The notes under the pieces were generated by a model, which made no database searches, was not told where the DNA came from, and saw only the letters and a list, made by a program, of their open reading frames with translations. The position numbers were made by a program, and so were the translations under genes. Below are positions 9,892 through 19,205 of a stretch of 64,000 nt of DNA, in pieces (within the stretch, counting starts at the first letter, position 1; the number at the start of each line of letters is the position of its first letter). The DNA is from an uncultured Alphaproteobacteria bacterium. Lineage in GTDB: Bacteria; Pseudomonadota; Alphaproteobacteria; Rhizobiales; Aestuariivirgaceae. The stretch is from the NCBI GenBank assembly GCA_937873445.1, contig CALMWF010000044.1, forward strand, positions 33,069-97,068. The letters are read 5' to 3'.

Positions 9892-12392
9892 TCATTCGTC
9901 GCGAAGGGCGGTGGAGGGTTTGGCGGTCAGGGCGCGGTTGGTGGCCAGAAGCCCGCCCGCAATGGTCAGCAGAAGCGCCAGCGCCACGGTCAGGGCGGCA
10001 GTGCCGGGGGAGAAGGCAAAGGGCAGCTCCAGCACGAAGCGGGCCAGGAACCAGGCCCCGGTGGTGCCGGCCATAAGGCCGAAGACGGCGGCCGCCAGAC
10101 CGAGCAGGCCATATTCCAGAGCGTAGCTGGCCAGCAGCTGACGGCGCGAAGCGCCATAGGTTTTCAGCACCACCGCCTCATAACGGCGCGCCGACAGACC
10201 GGCGGCCAGCGCGCCAGCCAGCACCAGCGTGCCGGTGATGAGGGTGAGGATATTGGCCGAGCGGATGGCCAGCAGGATCTTGCCCATGAGGCCCGCCACC
10301 TGATCCAGCGCATCCTTGACGCGCACGGCGGTAATGCCGGGCCAGCGCCGGGCCATGGTGTTGAGGAACTGCGCCTCGTCGGCTCCGGCCATGGTCACGG
10401 TGACGATGGCGCTGTGGGGGGCGCGCTGCAGGGTATTGGGCGAAAACACCATGACGAAGTTGATGCCGAAACTGCGCCAGTTCACGCGCCGCAGATTGGC
10501 CACGGTGGCGGTGATGTCGCGGCCCAGAACATTGACGGTCAGCTGATCGCCGATCCTGAGGCCGAGACCTTCCGCAATGTCATCGACAAGGGAAACCAGG
10601 GGCGGGCCGGCATAGTCGGCGGGCCACCATTCTCCGGCCACCAGGGTGGAGTTTTCCGGCAGGCTGGCACTGTAGGTGAGACCGCGCTCGCCGCGCAGCG
10701 CCCATTGCGCGCCCTCGGCGGGTTTCACCTGATCGGCGGCAACACCCTTCACGGCGGTGATGCGGCCGCGCAGCATGGGGGCGGTGCCGGTGGCGACAAC
10801 CCCGGCTTGCGCCTTCACCTCGGTCACAAAGCGGTCAAGGTCGGTGTTGCGCACATCGATAAAAAAGAAGGCGGGCGCCTTTTCGGCAAGACCGCCGCGC
10901 AACTCGCGGCTCAGGGTGGCGTCGGTCTGGGCCAGCATGGCAAACAGGCCAAGCCCCAGACCCAGCGCCAGGATGACGGCCAGAGCCGGTGAGCCGGGCC
11001 GGGCCAGGGATGCGAGTGCCTGACGGAGCAGCAGGTTTCCGGGCCGGGGCAGCAGGCGGAGCAGACGAAGAAACAGCCAGCCGAGAAGAAACAGCCCAGC
11101 AAAGCTCAGGGCCAGTCCGGCGAGATAGCCGCCGGTCAAAGTCCAGTTGTCACTGCTGGTGAGAACGAGGGCGGCAAGGGCTGCCATGAACAGGGCGGAG
11201 GCGGCGGCATGGGCCAGGGGCAAACGGCTTTTGACCGGGGCTGCGCCATGGCGAAACAGCGCAGTGGCGGGAATGCTGCCGGTGGCCGCCAGCGGCAGCA
11301 CGGTGAAGGCCAGCGCCACCAGCAGCCCCATGGCCCCGGCCCGCAGCAAGGCCAGCCACTCCACGCCGGTGGCCAGCGGCAGGGGCAGAAGGTCGGCGAA
11401 GAAGAACTGGGCGAGGGCAGGTGTGGCCGCTCCCAGCGCCAGGCCAAAGGCAAGCGCCAGCAGGCTTACCAGCAGCAATTCGGTGAGGAAGATGGCAAAG
11501 ACGGTGGCGCTGGTGGCGCCCAGCGCCTTGTAGGTGGCGATGGTGGTGGCGCGGCGCTGGATGAAGGCCTTGACCGCATTGGCAATGCCCGCCCCGCCGA
11601 TGACCAGGGCAGCAAGCCCCACCAGGGTGAGGAAGAAGCCCAGACGCTCCACCATGCGCTCAGTGCCGGTGGCCGCCTGTGAAGCAGCCCGCAACCGCCA
11701 GCCCGCCTCCGGGAAGGTCCGGTTGGCTGCCGCCACTGCCGCTTTGGCCGCCGTGGGATCGGCAAGCTTCACCCGGTATTTCCAGGTGACGAGGCTGCCC
11801 GGCTGGATGAGGCCGGTGGCGGCCAGGGCCTGATCGCTGATGAGGAGGCGCGGGGCGAGCAGAAAGCCTTCGCCCAGCCGGTCCGGTTCGGCGGCAATTT
11901 CCGCCGTGATGATGAAGCTGGCCTGGCCCAGGGTGATCCGGTCGCCCAGCTTCAATCCCAGTCGCCCGAGCAGCAGCGGATCGGCCACCGCCGCAAAGCT
12001 GTTGGCGCGGGCGGCAAGGGCTTCCGGCAGGGCACCCTGGGAAAGTTTCACCGCGCCATAGAGCGGATAGGCGCCATCCAGCGCCTTCACCTCGGTCAAG
12101 GCGGTTGCCGTGGGGGTCACGGCCATGGCCCGGAAGGTCACCACGCGTGAGACGGCGCCGAGGCCCTTCATGTAACCCTCTTCGGCGGCACTGGCCTGAC
12201 GCTGGGTCAGGGCAAATTCCACATCGCCGCCCAGCAGTGGCTGGCCCTGCTGGTCAATGCCGCGGGTGATGCTGGCGGACAGTGCGGCCACCATGGCAAT
12301 GATGGTGGTGCCCAGCGCGAGGCAGGCCAGGAAGATCCAGAAGCCCTGCAGGCCGGAGCGCAGATCGCGGAGGGCAAAGCGCAGGGGCAGCA

Positions 12393-12396
<4 letters not shown>
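9892..12396 (-). CDS. ABC transporter permease, FtsX/YbbP type
   Basis: 834 residues with duplicated FtsX-like halves. An N-terminal helix (about 19-40) is followed by a large periplasmic domain, three helices near 250-370, further central helices, a second periplasmic domain and three C-terminal helices. Length and layout match YbbP-type permeases. The partner ATPase overlaps its start by 4 bp (ATGA). Such pairs are mechanotransmitters or export systems rather than importers. Because an SGNH esterase (tesA type) is divergent next door, as in E. coli ybbAP-tesA, a role with lipid-like or hydrophobic substrates is plausible but unproven. Confidence 0.9.
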
Positions 12397-13064
<668 letters not shown>

Positions 13065-13144
13065 GGGGGAAAATCCTTGGAGGGGTTGAGGCCATATAGG
13101 ATTTCTGCTTGGGCTTTTCACCCCTTCTTCCTATCTTCACGGCC

Positions 13145-13762
13145 ATGCTGCGTTCCCTTTTCTTCAGTCTGGCCCTTGCCGCCATGGTCCTGCCGGCCAC
13201 GGCCCGCCCCATGACCCTGCTGGCGCTGGGCGACAGTCTCACCGCCGGTTATGGCGTGGACCCGGGCGATGCCTTTCCGGTGAAACTCGAAGCCGCGTTG
13301 CGGGTGAAGGGCCATGATGTGACGGTGATCAATGCCGGGGTGTCGGGCGATACGGCGGGTGACGGGCTGGCCCGGCTGGACTGGGCGCTCGGTGATCCGG
13401 TGGATGCGGCCATTGTGGAACTGGGTGCCAATGACATGCTGCGCGGGCTCGACCCGGCGGAGACGGAAAGGGCGCTTGACCAGATTCTCGCCACGCTCAG
13501 GGCGAAGAATATTCCGGTGCTGCTGGCGGGCATGCAGGCCGCGCCCAATCTTGGTGCTGATTATGGGGCGCGGTTCAACCGCCTCTACCCCAAGCTCACG
13601 GCGGTGCATGGCGTGTTGTTCTATCCCTTCTTTCTCGATGGCGTGGCGGGACAGAGCGCCCTCAATCAGCCCGACGGCATGCACCCCAATGCAGCGGGCG
13701 TTGACGAAATTGTGAAGCGCATGGTGCCCGCCGTGGAGGCGTTGCTGGCCCAGGTCAGGTGA
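13145..13762 (+). CDS. tesA: SGNH/GDSL arylesterase, TesA-like
   Basis: Secreted or periplasmic esterase/lysophospholipase of 205 residues. A signal peptide covers about residues 1-20 (ends LPATA). The SGNH blocks are GDSLTAGYG with nucleophile Ser31, a glycine in NAGVSGDTA, GANDMLRG, and the catalytic DGMHPN near the C-terminus. I start at ATG 13145 because that gives a clean signal peptide. It is divergent from the YbbA/YbbP-type pair, the same arrangement as in E. coli, which strengthens the assignment. Confidence 0.92.
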   Translation: MLRSLFFSLALAAMVLPATARPMTLLALGDSLTAGYGVDPGDAFPVKLEAALRVKGHDVTVINAGVSGDTAGDGLARLDWALGDPVDAAIVELGANDMLRGLDPAETERALDQILATLRAKNIPVLLAGMQAAPNLGADYGARFNRLYPKLTAVHGVLFYPFFLDGVAGQSALNQPDGMHPNAAGVDEIVKRMVPAVEALLAQVR

Positions 13763-13818
13763 TTGCGAATCAGGCCTCCGTCCCGGATGCTCCTTGGCGT
13801 TCTGGCAAGGAGGCCGCC

Positions 13819-14355
13819 ATGCCGCGTCTGTTCACGGGGATCGAGCTTCCGCACGACATTGCCGATGAACTGGCGCTGAAGCGCGGCGGCATTCCGGGGG
13901 CGCGCTGGATTGACACCGAATCCTTCCACATCACTCTCCGCTTCATCGGCGATATTGATGAGGGGCTGGCCCATGAGATTTCCTACGGGCTGGCGCAGGC
14001 GGCTGGCCCCGCCTTCAGCCTGAAGCTCAAGGGGGTTGACGTGTTTGGCGGCAACAAGCCGCATACGCTGCACGCCGGGGTGGAGGACAGCGCCGATCTC
14101 CGGCGTTTGCAGGCCGCCCATGAGCGCATCTGCCAGAGGCTGGGGGCCGCCCCCGATTCCCGCCGCTTCACCCCGCATGTGACGCTGGCCCGCCTCAAGG
14201 ACGCCGACCCCGCCGCCCTGGCGCAATTCGTCCACGCCCAGAGTCTTTATCGTTCACGGCCTTTCCGGGTGGCGCGTTTCGTGCTGTTCTCATCGCGGCC
14301 GTCGCGCGGGGGTGGTCCCTATGCGGTGGAACAGGCTTATGATTTACAGGTGTGA
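13819..14355 (+). CDS. thpR: RNA 2',3'-cyclic phosphodiesterase (2H family)
   Basis: 178 residues with the two HxTx motifs of the 2H phosphoesterase superfamily: HITL at 37-40 and HVTL at 120-123. The N-terminus [11 protein letters not shown] is characteristic. ThpR hydrolyses 2',3'-cyclic phosphates on RNA ends and also shows 2'-5' ligase activity in vitro. The start is set by AAGGAGG a few bases before ATG 13819. It lies two bases before the next gene, so they are probably co-transcribed. Confidence 0.93.
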   Translation: MPRLFTGIELPHDIADELALKRGGIPGARWIDTESFHITLRFIGDIDEGLAHEISYGLAQAAGPAFSLKLKGVDVFGGNKPHTLHAGVEDSADLRRLQAAHERICQRLGAAPDSRRFTPHVTLARLKDADPAALAQFVHAQSLYRSRPFRVARFVLFSSRPSRGGGPYAVEQAYDLQV

Positions 14356-14357
14356 AG

Positions 14358-14663
14358 ATGGCAGACAGAAAACTGATCGGCGTTGAGCGGGCCAAGGCCC
14401 TGCACGGGTTGCACGGCTGGGCCGAGGCCAAGGGGCGGGATGCCATCACCAAGACCTTCCAGTTTGCCAGTTTTGGCAAGGCCTTCGGCTTCATGACCGA
14501 GGTGGCGCTGGCGGCGGAGAAAATGGATCACCATCCGGAATGGACCAATATCTACGGCCGGGTGGAAGTGACGCTGGCCACCCATTCGGCCGGCGGGGTG
14601 ACGGAAAAGGACATCGAACTCGCCCGCCGCATCGACGACAAGGCCGAGGGCCGGACCCGTTAA
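14358..14663 (+). CDS. phhB: Pterin-4a-carbinolamine dehydratase
   Basis: 101 residues. The DHHPEW segment ([14 protein letters not shown]) is the family signature with its catalytic histidines. The enzyme dehydrates 4a-hydroxytetrahydropterin during cofactor recycling; it is also widespread in bacteria without phenylalanine hydroxylase. No hydroxylase is seen nearby. ATG 14358 is preferred; a GTG two codons upstream overlaps the thpR stop. Confidence 0.92.
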   Translation: MADRKLIGVERAKALHGLHGWAEAKGRDAITKTFQFASFGKAFGFMTEVALAAEKMDHHPEWTNIYGRVEVTLATHSAGGVTEKDIELARRIDDKAEGRTR

Positions 14664-14692
14664 CCAGCCGAAGGAGGGTGCCCTGTCACTCC

Positions 14693-14722
14693 TTGACGGA
14701 AGGGGAGCGGCTTCCCATATCC
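14693..14722 (+). promoter_or_regulatory. Possible housekeeping promoter for the YccA-type gene
   Basis: TTGACG followed after 17-18 bases by a CATATCC-like -10, ending 32 bp before the start codon. The -35 is good, the -10 only partial. Confidence 0.35.
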
Positions 14723-14754
14723 TGCCGCAACGACTGATTTTCGAGGAGGAAACC

Positions 14755-15477
14755 ATGTCTGACTATCGCACACGCAGCCAGGTCGGCACCGTTCAGCGGG
14801 CCGAAATCGACCAGGGGCTGCGCAGCTACATGCTCGGCGTCTATAACTATATGGCGCTGGGTGTTGCCTTCACCGCTCTGGTGGTTCTGGCCGTGGCGTC
14901 CAGCCCCGCCGCCATTGCCACGGTCTTCAGCCTCAAATGGGTCTGGTTCATCGCCGCCATCGGCCTTGGCTTTCTGGCGCCGCGCATGATGTTTTCCGAA
15001 AACAGGGTCATGGCGCATGCCGCCTTCTGGTCCTATGCCGGCCTGTGGGGCCTGATGATGGCGCCCATGCTGGCCCATTATCTGGCGGTCGATCCGTCGC
15101 TGGTCTATCGCGCCTTCCTGATCACGGCGGCCACCTTTGCCGGCACCAGTCTGGCTGGCTACGTGACCAAGCGTGACCTCTCGGGCTTCGGCGCCTTCTT
15201 CTTCATTGCCTCCATCGGCATCCTCATTGCCATTCTGGTCAACGCCTTCTTCGTCCAGTCGACAATGATGAGCCTCATTGTTTCCATCGTGACGGTGCTG
15301 CTGTTTGCCGGCATCACCGCCTATGAAACCCAGATGATCAAGGAAATGTATGTCGAGGGCGATGCCCCCGGCGTGGCGCGCGGCAAGTCGATCTTCGGCG
15401 CCTTCGCGCTCTATGGCAGCTTCGTCACGCTGTTCGTGCACATCCTCAACATTCTGGGCATTGCCAACAACGAGTGA
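14755..15477 (+). CDS. Bax inhibitor-1/YccA family membrane protein
   Basis: 240 residues with seven predicted membrane helices after a short polar N-terminus. Landmarks are the early QGLRSYMLGVYNYMALG and the late TAYETQMIK in the sixth-helix region, both typical of the BI-1 family. Relatives include YccA, which modulates FtsH proteolysis, and YbhL. A strong GAGGAGG ribosome site precedes ATG 14755. Transcribed alone and ended by the terminator at 15498. Confidence 0.93.
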   Translation: MSDYRTRSQVGTVQRAEIDQGLRSYMLGVYNYMALGVAFTALVVLAVASSPAAIATVFSLKWVWFIAAIGLGFLAPRMMFSENRVMAHAAFWSYAGLWGLMMAPMLAHYLAVDPSLVYRAFLITAATFAGTSLAGYVTKRDLSGFGAFFFIASIGILIAILVNAFFVQSTMMSLIVSIVTVLLFAGITAYETQMIKEMYVEGDAPGVARGKSIFGAFALYGSFVTLFVHILNILGIANNE

Positions 15478-15497
15478 GCCGCTTGCGCGACGTTTTG

Positions 15498-15523
15498 AAA
15501 GGCCCCGGCAACGGGGCCTTTTT
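15498..15523 (+). terminator. Intrinsic terminator, YccA-type gene
   Basis: AAAGGCCCCG, loop GCAA, CGGGGCCTTT, then T residues. It touches the end of the convergent DUF2794 gene and could also work on the opposite strand. Confidence 0.9.
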
Positions 15524-15864
15524 CATGACACCGGCTTGAGAGCGAGAACGCGCAGCACCCGGGCAAGGTCGGGCCCGCGCCTGAGGATGAGGCCGCCCTG
15601 GGCCACCACCGCAAAGGCCCCCTGCTTCTGGGCCAGGGCCGGGGTTTTGGTGATGCGGTACAGGGGCGCTTCACTGGCCCGGCGAAAGACCGAGAAGGTG
15701 GCGGTGTGGCGGTCGAAACTCAGGCCGTAGTCGCGCCACTCGCCTGCCGCGACATGGCGCCCGTAGAGATCGAGAATGGTCATGAGTTCGTGGCGGGTGA
15801 AGGCCACCGGCCTTTCCGCCGGCCCGGCGCTGCGGTCCTGAAATGAAATCAGCGTATCGGCCAT
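15523..15864 (-). CDS. DUF2794 domain protein
   Basis: 113 residues, conserved in alphaproteobacteria, function unknown. Recognised by FTRHELMTILDLYGRHV, AAGEWRDYGLSFD, SVFRRASEAPLYRI and GGLILRRG. No signal peptide or membrane segment. The start at 15864 is set by GGGAGG four bases upstream; an earlier in-frame start six codons up would lie over that ribosome site. Convergent with the YccA-type gene. Confidence 0.9.
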   Translation of the reverse strand: MADTLISFQDRSAGPAERPVAFTRHELMTILDLYGRHVAAGEWRDYGLSFDRHTATFSVFRRASEAPLYRITKTPALAQKQGAFAVVAQGGLILRRGPDLARVLRVLALKPVS

Positions 15865-15961
15865 TCCGCCTCCCCACCCCAAGATGACGGCCCGGCAGAA
15901 ATTTTCAAGGGGAGGAAAATACCCCAGTTTCGCCCCTTTTTGATCATGGCTTCACCACTTT

Positions 15962-16113
15962 GGGGGGCCATATGGGTAGCGTTGCCTCGATGTCCGGCGG
16001 CGCGGGTTCCTCAGCCCCCAAGCCCCCGAGGTTTTCGCCCGCCGGACGCCCCGATTCCCTTTGTCTGTGGAGTCGAGTCCTCATGGCCAGCCCGAAAGGC
16101 TGGCCATTTTTTT
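15962..16113 (+). ncRNA. Candidate structured small RNA ending in a strong terminator
   Basis: Nested pairings read by eye: GGCCAT (15966-15971) with ATGGCC (16083-16088); CTCGA (15986-15990) with TCGAG (16073-16077); GTCCGGCGG (15992-16000) with CCGCCGGAC (16039-16047); CCTC (16009-16012) with GAGG (16028-16031). The element runs into a ten-bp terminator stem followed by seven Ts. The ATGGCC arm can pair either with the 5' end or within the terminator, so an attenuator is also possible. No known RNA family is recognised: it lacks the SRP-RNA and tmRNA signatures. Possible promoter in 15900-15960 is not clear. Confidence 0.45.
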
Positions 16114-16330
16114 GTGGTGCGCCTTCTTTCGGAAGGCGCAAGCGGCCAGCCCGAAAGGCTGGTCATTTTTTATGTGGTGCGCCTTCTTTCGCCCGCACGA
16201 CTGTCCGGCCGGAAGGCGCAAGCGGCCAGCCCGAAAGGCTGGCCATTTTTTTGTGGTGCGCCTTCTTTCGCCCGCACGGTTGTCCGGTCGGAAGACGCAA
16301 GCGGCCAGCCCAGAGCTGGCCCATTTTATT
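16083..16330 (+). repeat. Tandem array of four terminator hairpins
   Basis: Four copies of a hairpin, GGCCAGCC-CGAAA-GGCTGGCC plus a T run, at 16083, 16144, 16224 and 16303 (the last degenerate, with a short T run). Copies 2 to 4 have a spacing of 80 and 79 bases; copy 1 to 2 is 59 because about 20 bases are missing. Each interval also holds a second hairpin from GCGCCTTC and GAAGGCGC, which is compact after copy 1 (loop TTTCG). Transcription entering from the left should be stopped very efficiently before the htpG promoter. Confidence 0.85.
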
Positions 16331-16344
16331 TGCGAGCCCTTCGC

Positions 16345-16376
16345 CCCTTGATCCGTTCCGTGGCTTTGCCCATATC
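16345..16376 (+). promoter_or_regulatory. RpoH (sigma-32) type promoter of htpG
   Basis: CCTTGAT as -35 (core CTTGAT 16347-16352) and CCCATAT as -10 (16369-16375), spaced 16 bases, 36 bp before the htpG start. This matches the heat-shock consensus CTTGAA-N-CCCATNT in order and spacing, and htpG is a standard RpoH target. Confidence 0.75.
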
Positions 16377-16411
16377 GGCATCCGAAACGGAGACGGGCAG
16401 GAGACAGGGAC

Positions 16412-18271
16412 ATGGCGAAGGCAGCGAAGACAACGGCAAGCGGCAAGCCCCAGGCCTTTCAGGCCGAGGTGGCGAAACTCCTCCAGCTCATGGTGCATTC
16501 GGTCTATTCCGACCGTGACGTGTTCCTGCGCGAGCTCATTTCCAACGCGTCGGACGCCCTCGACAAGCTGCGCTATGAAGCCATTGCCGCACCGGCCCTT
16601 CTGGAACAGGAACCGGCCCTCACCATCACCCTCACGCCCGACAAGGCGGCCGGCACGCTCACCGTCACCGATACCGGCATCGGCATGAGCGCTTCTGAGC
16701 TGAGCGACAATCTCGGCACCATCGCCAAGTCCGGCACCCAGGCCTTCATGGCGCAGGCCAAGGAGGCCCCCAGCCTCATCGGCCAGTTCGGCGTCGGCTT
16801 CTATTCCGCCTTCATTGTGGCGTCCCGCGTCGATGTCATTTCGCGCAAGGCGGGCAGCGACGACAGTCATGTCTGGTCATCGGATGGCCTTGGCACCTTC
16901 ACGGTTGCGCCTGCTGCCAGGGGGCCGCGCGGCACCAGCATTGTTCTGCATCTGAAAGATGACGCGCTGGAATTCCTCGAGGGCTGGAAAATCGAAAGCG
17001 TGGTGCGCGCCTATTCCGACCATGTGGCCCACCCCATTCTGCTGAAGGAGGGAGACACCGAGGCCCGCCAGATCAACCGCGCCAACGCCATCTGGACGCG
17101 GCCCAAGGCCGAGGTGACAGCCGAGGAGCACAAGGAATTCTTCGGCCACCTCACCCACAGCTACAGCGATCCGGCCCTCACCCTTCACTACCGGGCCGAG
17201 GGACGCCATGAATATACGGTGCTGCTCTATGTCCCGGGCGAGCGGCCCTTTGACCTTTATGATCCGGCCCGCCAGGGCCACCAGAAGCTCTATGTGAAGC
17301 GGGTGTTCATTGCCGATGATGTGGCGCTGCTGCCGCCCTATCTGCGCTTTGTGCGCGGCGTCATCGATTCCGCCGACATGCCGCTCAACCTGTCGCGCGA
17401 AATGCTCCAGAACAATCCGGAGGTGGCGGCCATCCGCAAGGCAGTGACCAACAGGGTGCTGGCGGAACTCAAGAAACTCTCTGAAAGCGATGCGGCAAAA
17501 TTTGCCGCTGTGTGGGACACCTTCGGGCCGGTCATCAAGGAAGGTCTTTATGAGGATATGGAGCGGCGCGAGCCGCTGCTGGAACTGGCGCGGTTCCGCA
17601 CCACCACGCGCGAGGCCGCAACCCTGAAGGACTATGTGGCGGGCCTCAGGGAAAACCAGACGGCCATCTATTACCTCACCGCCGAGGATGCGGCGAAGGC
17701 CAAGGCCTCACCGCAGCTTGAGGGGTATCGGGCGCGCGGCATCGAGGTGTTGCTGCTGACCGATCCGGTCGATTCCTTCTGGGTGCAGATGGTGCCGGAG
17801 TTTGAAGGAAAGCCGCTGCGCTCGGTGACGCTGGGGGCGGCCGATCTTGACCTCATTCCCCTGCCGGAAACGGAGAAGGCGGCGGAGGCCCCCGGCCTTG
17901 CGGCCCTGCTGGCGGTTCTGAAGGCATCTCTGGGCGACAGGGTGCGGGATGTGCGGGCGTCCAAGCGTCTTCAGGACAGTGCGGTCTGTCTGGTGAATGA
18001 GGGCGGGCTTGACCGCACGCTGGAAAAATACCTGTCGCGCCAGAAGGATTCCGGGGTTTCCGTTTCGGCCCCGGTGCTGGAGGTGAACGGCGCACACCCG
18101 CTGATTGCCGCGCTGGCCCGCAGGGCCGAGGGCGATGCCAAGGCGCCGCTGCTGCAGGATGCGGCCCTGCTGCTGCTCGATCAGGCCCATGTGCTGGAGG
18201 GCGAGCCGCTTGCCGATCCGCAGGGCTTCGGTCGCCGGCTGGCGTCGGTCATGGAACGGGCATTGGGGTGA
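16412..18271 (+). CDS. htpG: Molecular chaperone HtpG (Hsp90)
   Basis: Cytosolic ATP-dependent chaperone, 619 residues, normal length. The GHKL ATPase motifs are NASDAL with Asn45, DTGIGM (87-92) and GQFGVGF (124-130). The middle domain has MPLNLSREMLQ, which contains the catalytic-loop arginine region. The C-terminal dimer domain is present. GGAGA precedes ATG 16412. It is monocistronic, insulated by the terminator array upstream, with its own heat-shock promoter. Confidence 0.97.
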   Translation: MAKAAKTTASGKPQAFQAEVAKLLQLMVHSVYSDRDVFLRELISNASDALDKLRYEAIAAPALLEQEPALTITLTPDKAAGTLTVTDTGIGMSASELSDNLGTIAKSGTQAFMAQAKEAPSLIGQFGVGFYSAFIVASRVDVISRKAGSDDSHVWSSDGLGTFTVAPAARGPRGTSIVLHLKDDALEFLEGWKIESVVRAYSDHVAHPILLKEGDTEARQINRANAIWTRPKAEVTAEEHKEFFGHLTHSYSDPALTLHYRAEGRHEYTVLLYVPGERPFDLYDPARQGHQKLYVKRVFIADDVALLPPYLRFVRGVIDSADMPLNLSREMLQNNPEVAAIRKAVTNRVLAELKKLSESDAAKFAAVWDTFGPVIKEGLYEDMERREPLLELARFRTTTREAATLKDYVAGLRENQTAIYYLTAEDAAKAKASPQLEGYRARGIEVLLLTDPVDSFWVQMVPEFEGKPLRSVTLGAADLDLIPLPETEKAAEAPGLAALLAVLKASLGDRVRDVRASKRLQDSAVCLVNEGGLDRTLEKYLSRQKDSGVSVSAPVLEVNGAHPLIAALARRAEGDAKAPLLQDAALLLLDQAHVLEGEPLADPQGFGRRLASVMERALG

Positions 18272-18359
18272 GAACGCCAACCGGCGATGTTTGGCCAAAA
18301 GTGGGCTTTTCATGGTGCGCTGCAGCGATTAGGACGGAGGCAAGAGTAGGAGAGATCCC

Positions 18360-19205
18360 ATGAGCTTCCGTCCCCGCCGCAGCGTTCTCTACATGCCGGG
18401 CGCCAATGAGCGCGCCCTGGAAAAGGCCAAGACCCTTCCCGCCGATGCCCTGATCCTCGACCTTGAGGATTCCGTCGGCCCCGCCCAGAAGGACGAGGCG
18501 CGCGAGCGGGTGGCTGCCGTGGTGGCGGCGGGCGGCTATGGCAAGCGCGAACTGGTGATCCGGGTGAACGGCCTCGACACGGAATGGGGCATGGCCGACA
18601 TGGCCATGGCTGCCAAGGCCAAGCCCCATGCCATTCTGGTGCCCAAGGTGTCCACCGCCGCTGATGTGGCCCGGGCGGCGGCGATCGCCCATGGGGTGCC
18701 GCTGTGGGTGATGATTGAAACGCCCTTGGCCATTCTGAACCTGAGGGACATCGGGGCGGCGGCCGCCGCCGCCAGGCTCACCTGCTTCGTGCTCGGCACC
18801 AATGACCTCATCAAGGATTCACGCTGCAAGCCGGTGGGCGCCCGCTTTGCGCTGGTGCCCATGCTGTCGCAAACGGTGGTGGCGGCGCGCGCCTTCGGCC
18901 TTGACGTGATTGACGGCGTCTACAACGACTTCAAGAACGAGGACGGCTTTGCCGCCGAATGCGAGCAGGGCGTGGCGCTGGGCATGGATGGCAAGACGCT
19001 GATCCATCCCGGCCAGGTGGAACCGTGCAACCGCATCTTCTCGCCCTCGGCCGATGAGGTGGCGCGGGCGCGGGCGATCATCACGGCCTTTGCGCTTCCC
19101 GAAAATGACAAGAAGGGTGTGATCACCGTGGATGGCAAGATGGCCGAGCGCCTGCACCTTGCCATGGCCGAACGGCTCGTTGCCATTGCGGAGGCCATCG
19201 AATGA
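18360..19205 (+). CDS. mcl2: (3S)-malyl-CoA thioesterase, CitE superfamily
   Basis: 281 residues of the HpcH/HpaI-CitE aldolase fold: LDLEDSV (Mg and substrate site), RVNGLDTEWG, a VMIETPLAILN segment with the metal-binding Glu, GTNDL, and GKTLIHPGQV. Length and motifs fit Mcl2 of Rhodobacter, which hydrolyses (3S)-malyl-CoA to malate in the ethylmalonyl-CoA pathway, better than the longer Mcl1 lyase. Lyase activity cannot be excluded from sequence. The mch start overlaps its stop by 4 bp, so the two are coupled, which supports the pathway assignment. GGAGAG precedes the start. Confidence 0.8.
   Translation: MSFRPRRSVLYMPGANERALEKAKTLPADALILDLEDSVGPAQKDEARERVAAVVAAGGYGKRELVIRVNGLDTEWGMADMAMAAKAKPHAILVPKVSTAADVARAAAIAHGVPLWVMIETPLAILNLRDIGAAAAAARLTCFVLGTNDLIKDSRCKPVGARFALVPMLSQTVVAARAFGLDVIDGVYNDFKNEDGFAAECEQGVALGMDGKTLIHPGQVEPCNRIFSPSADEVARARAIITAFALPENDKKGVITVDGKMAERLHLAMAERLVAIAEAIE

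Noticed and set aside
15962..16080. 4.5S, 6S or tmRNA gene
   Set aside because: The conserved SRP GGAAG-type core, tmRNA T-arm and a recognisable 6S bulge sequence are absent, so only an unassigned structured RNA is claimed.
15940..16688. Repeated peptide-coding frames across the terminator array
   Set aside because: The repeated amino-acid strings only reflect the DNA repeat; no ribosome site, and the frames run into htpG in the wrong phase.
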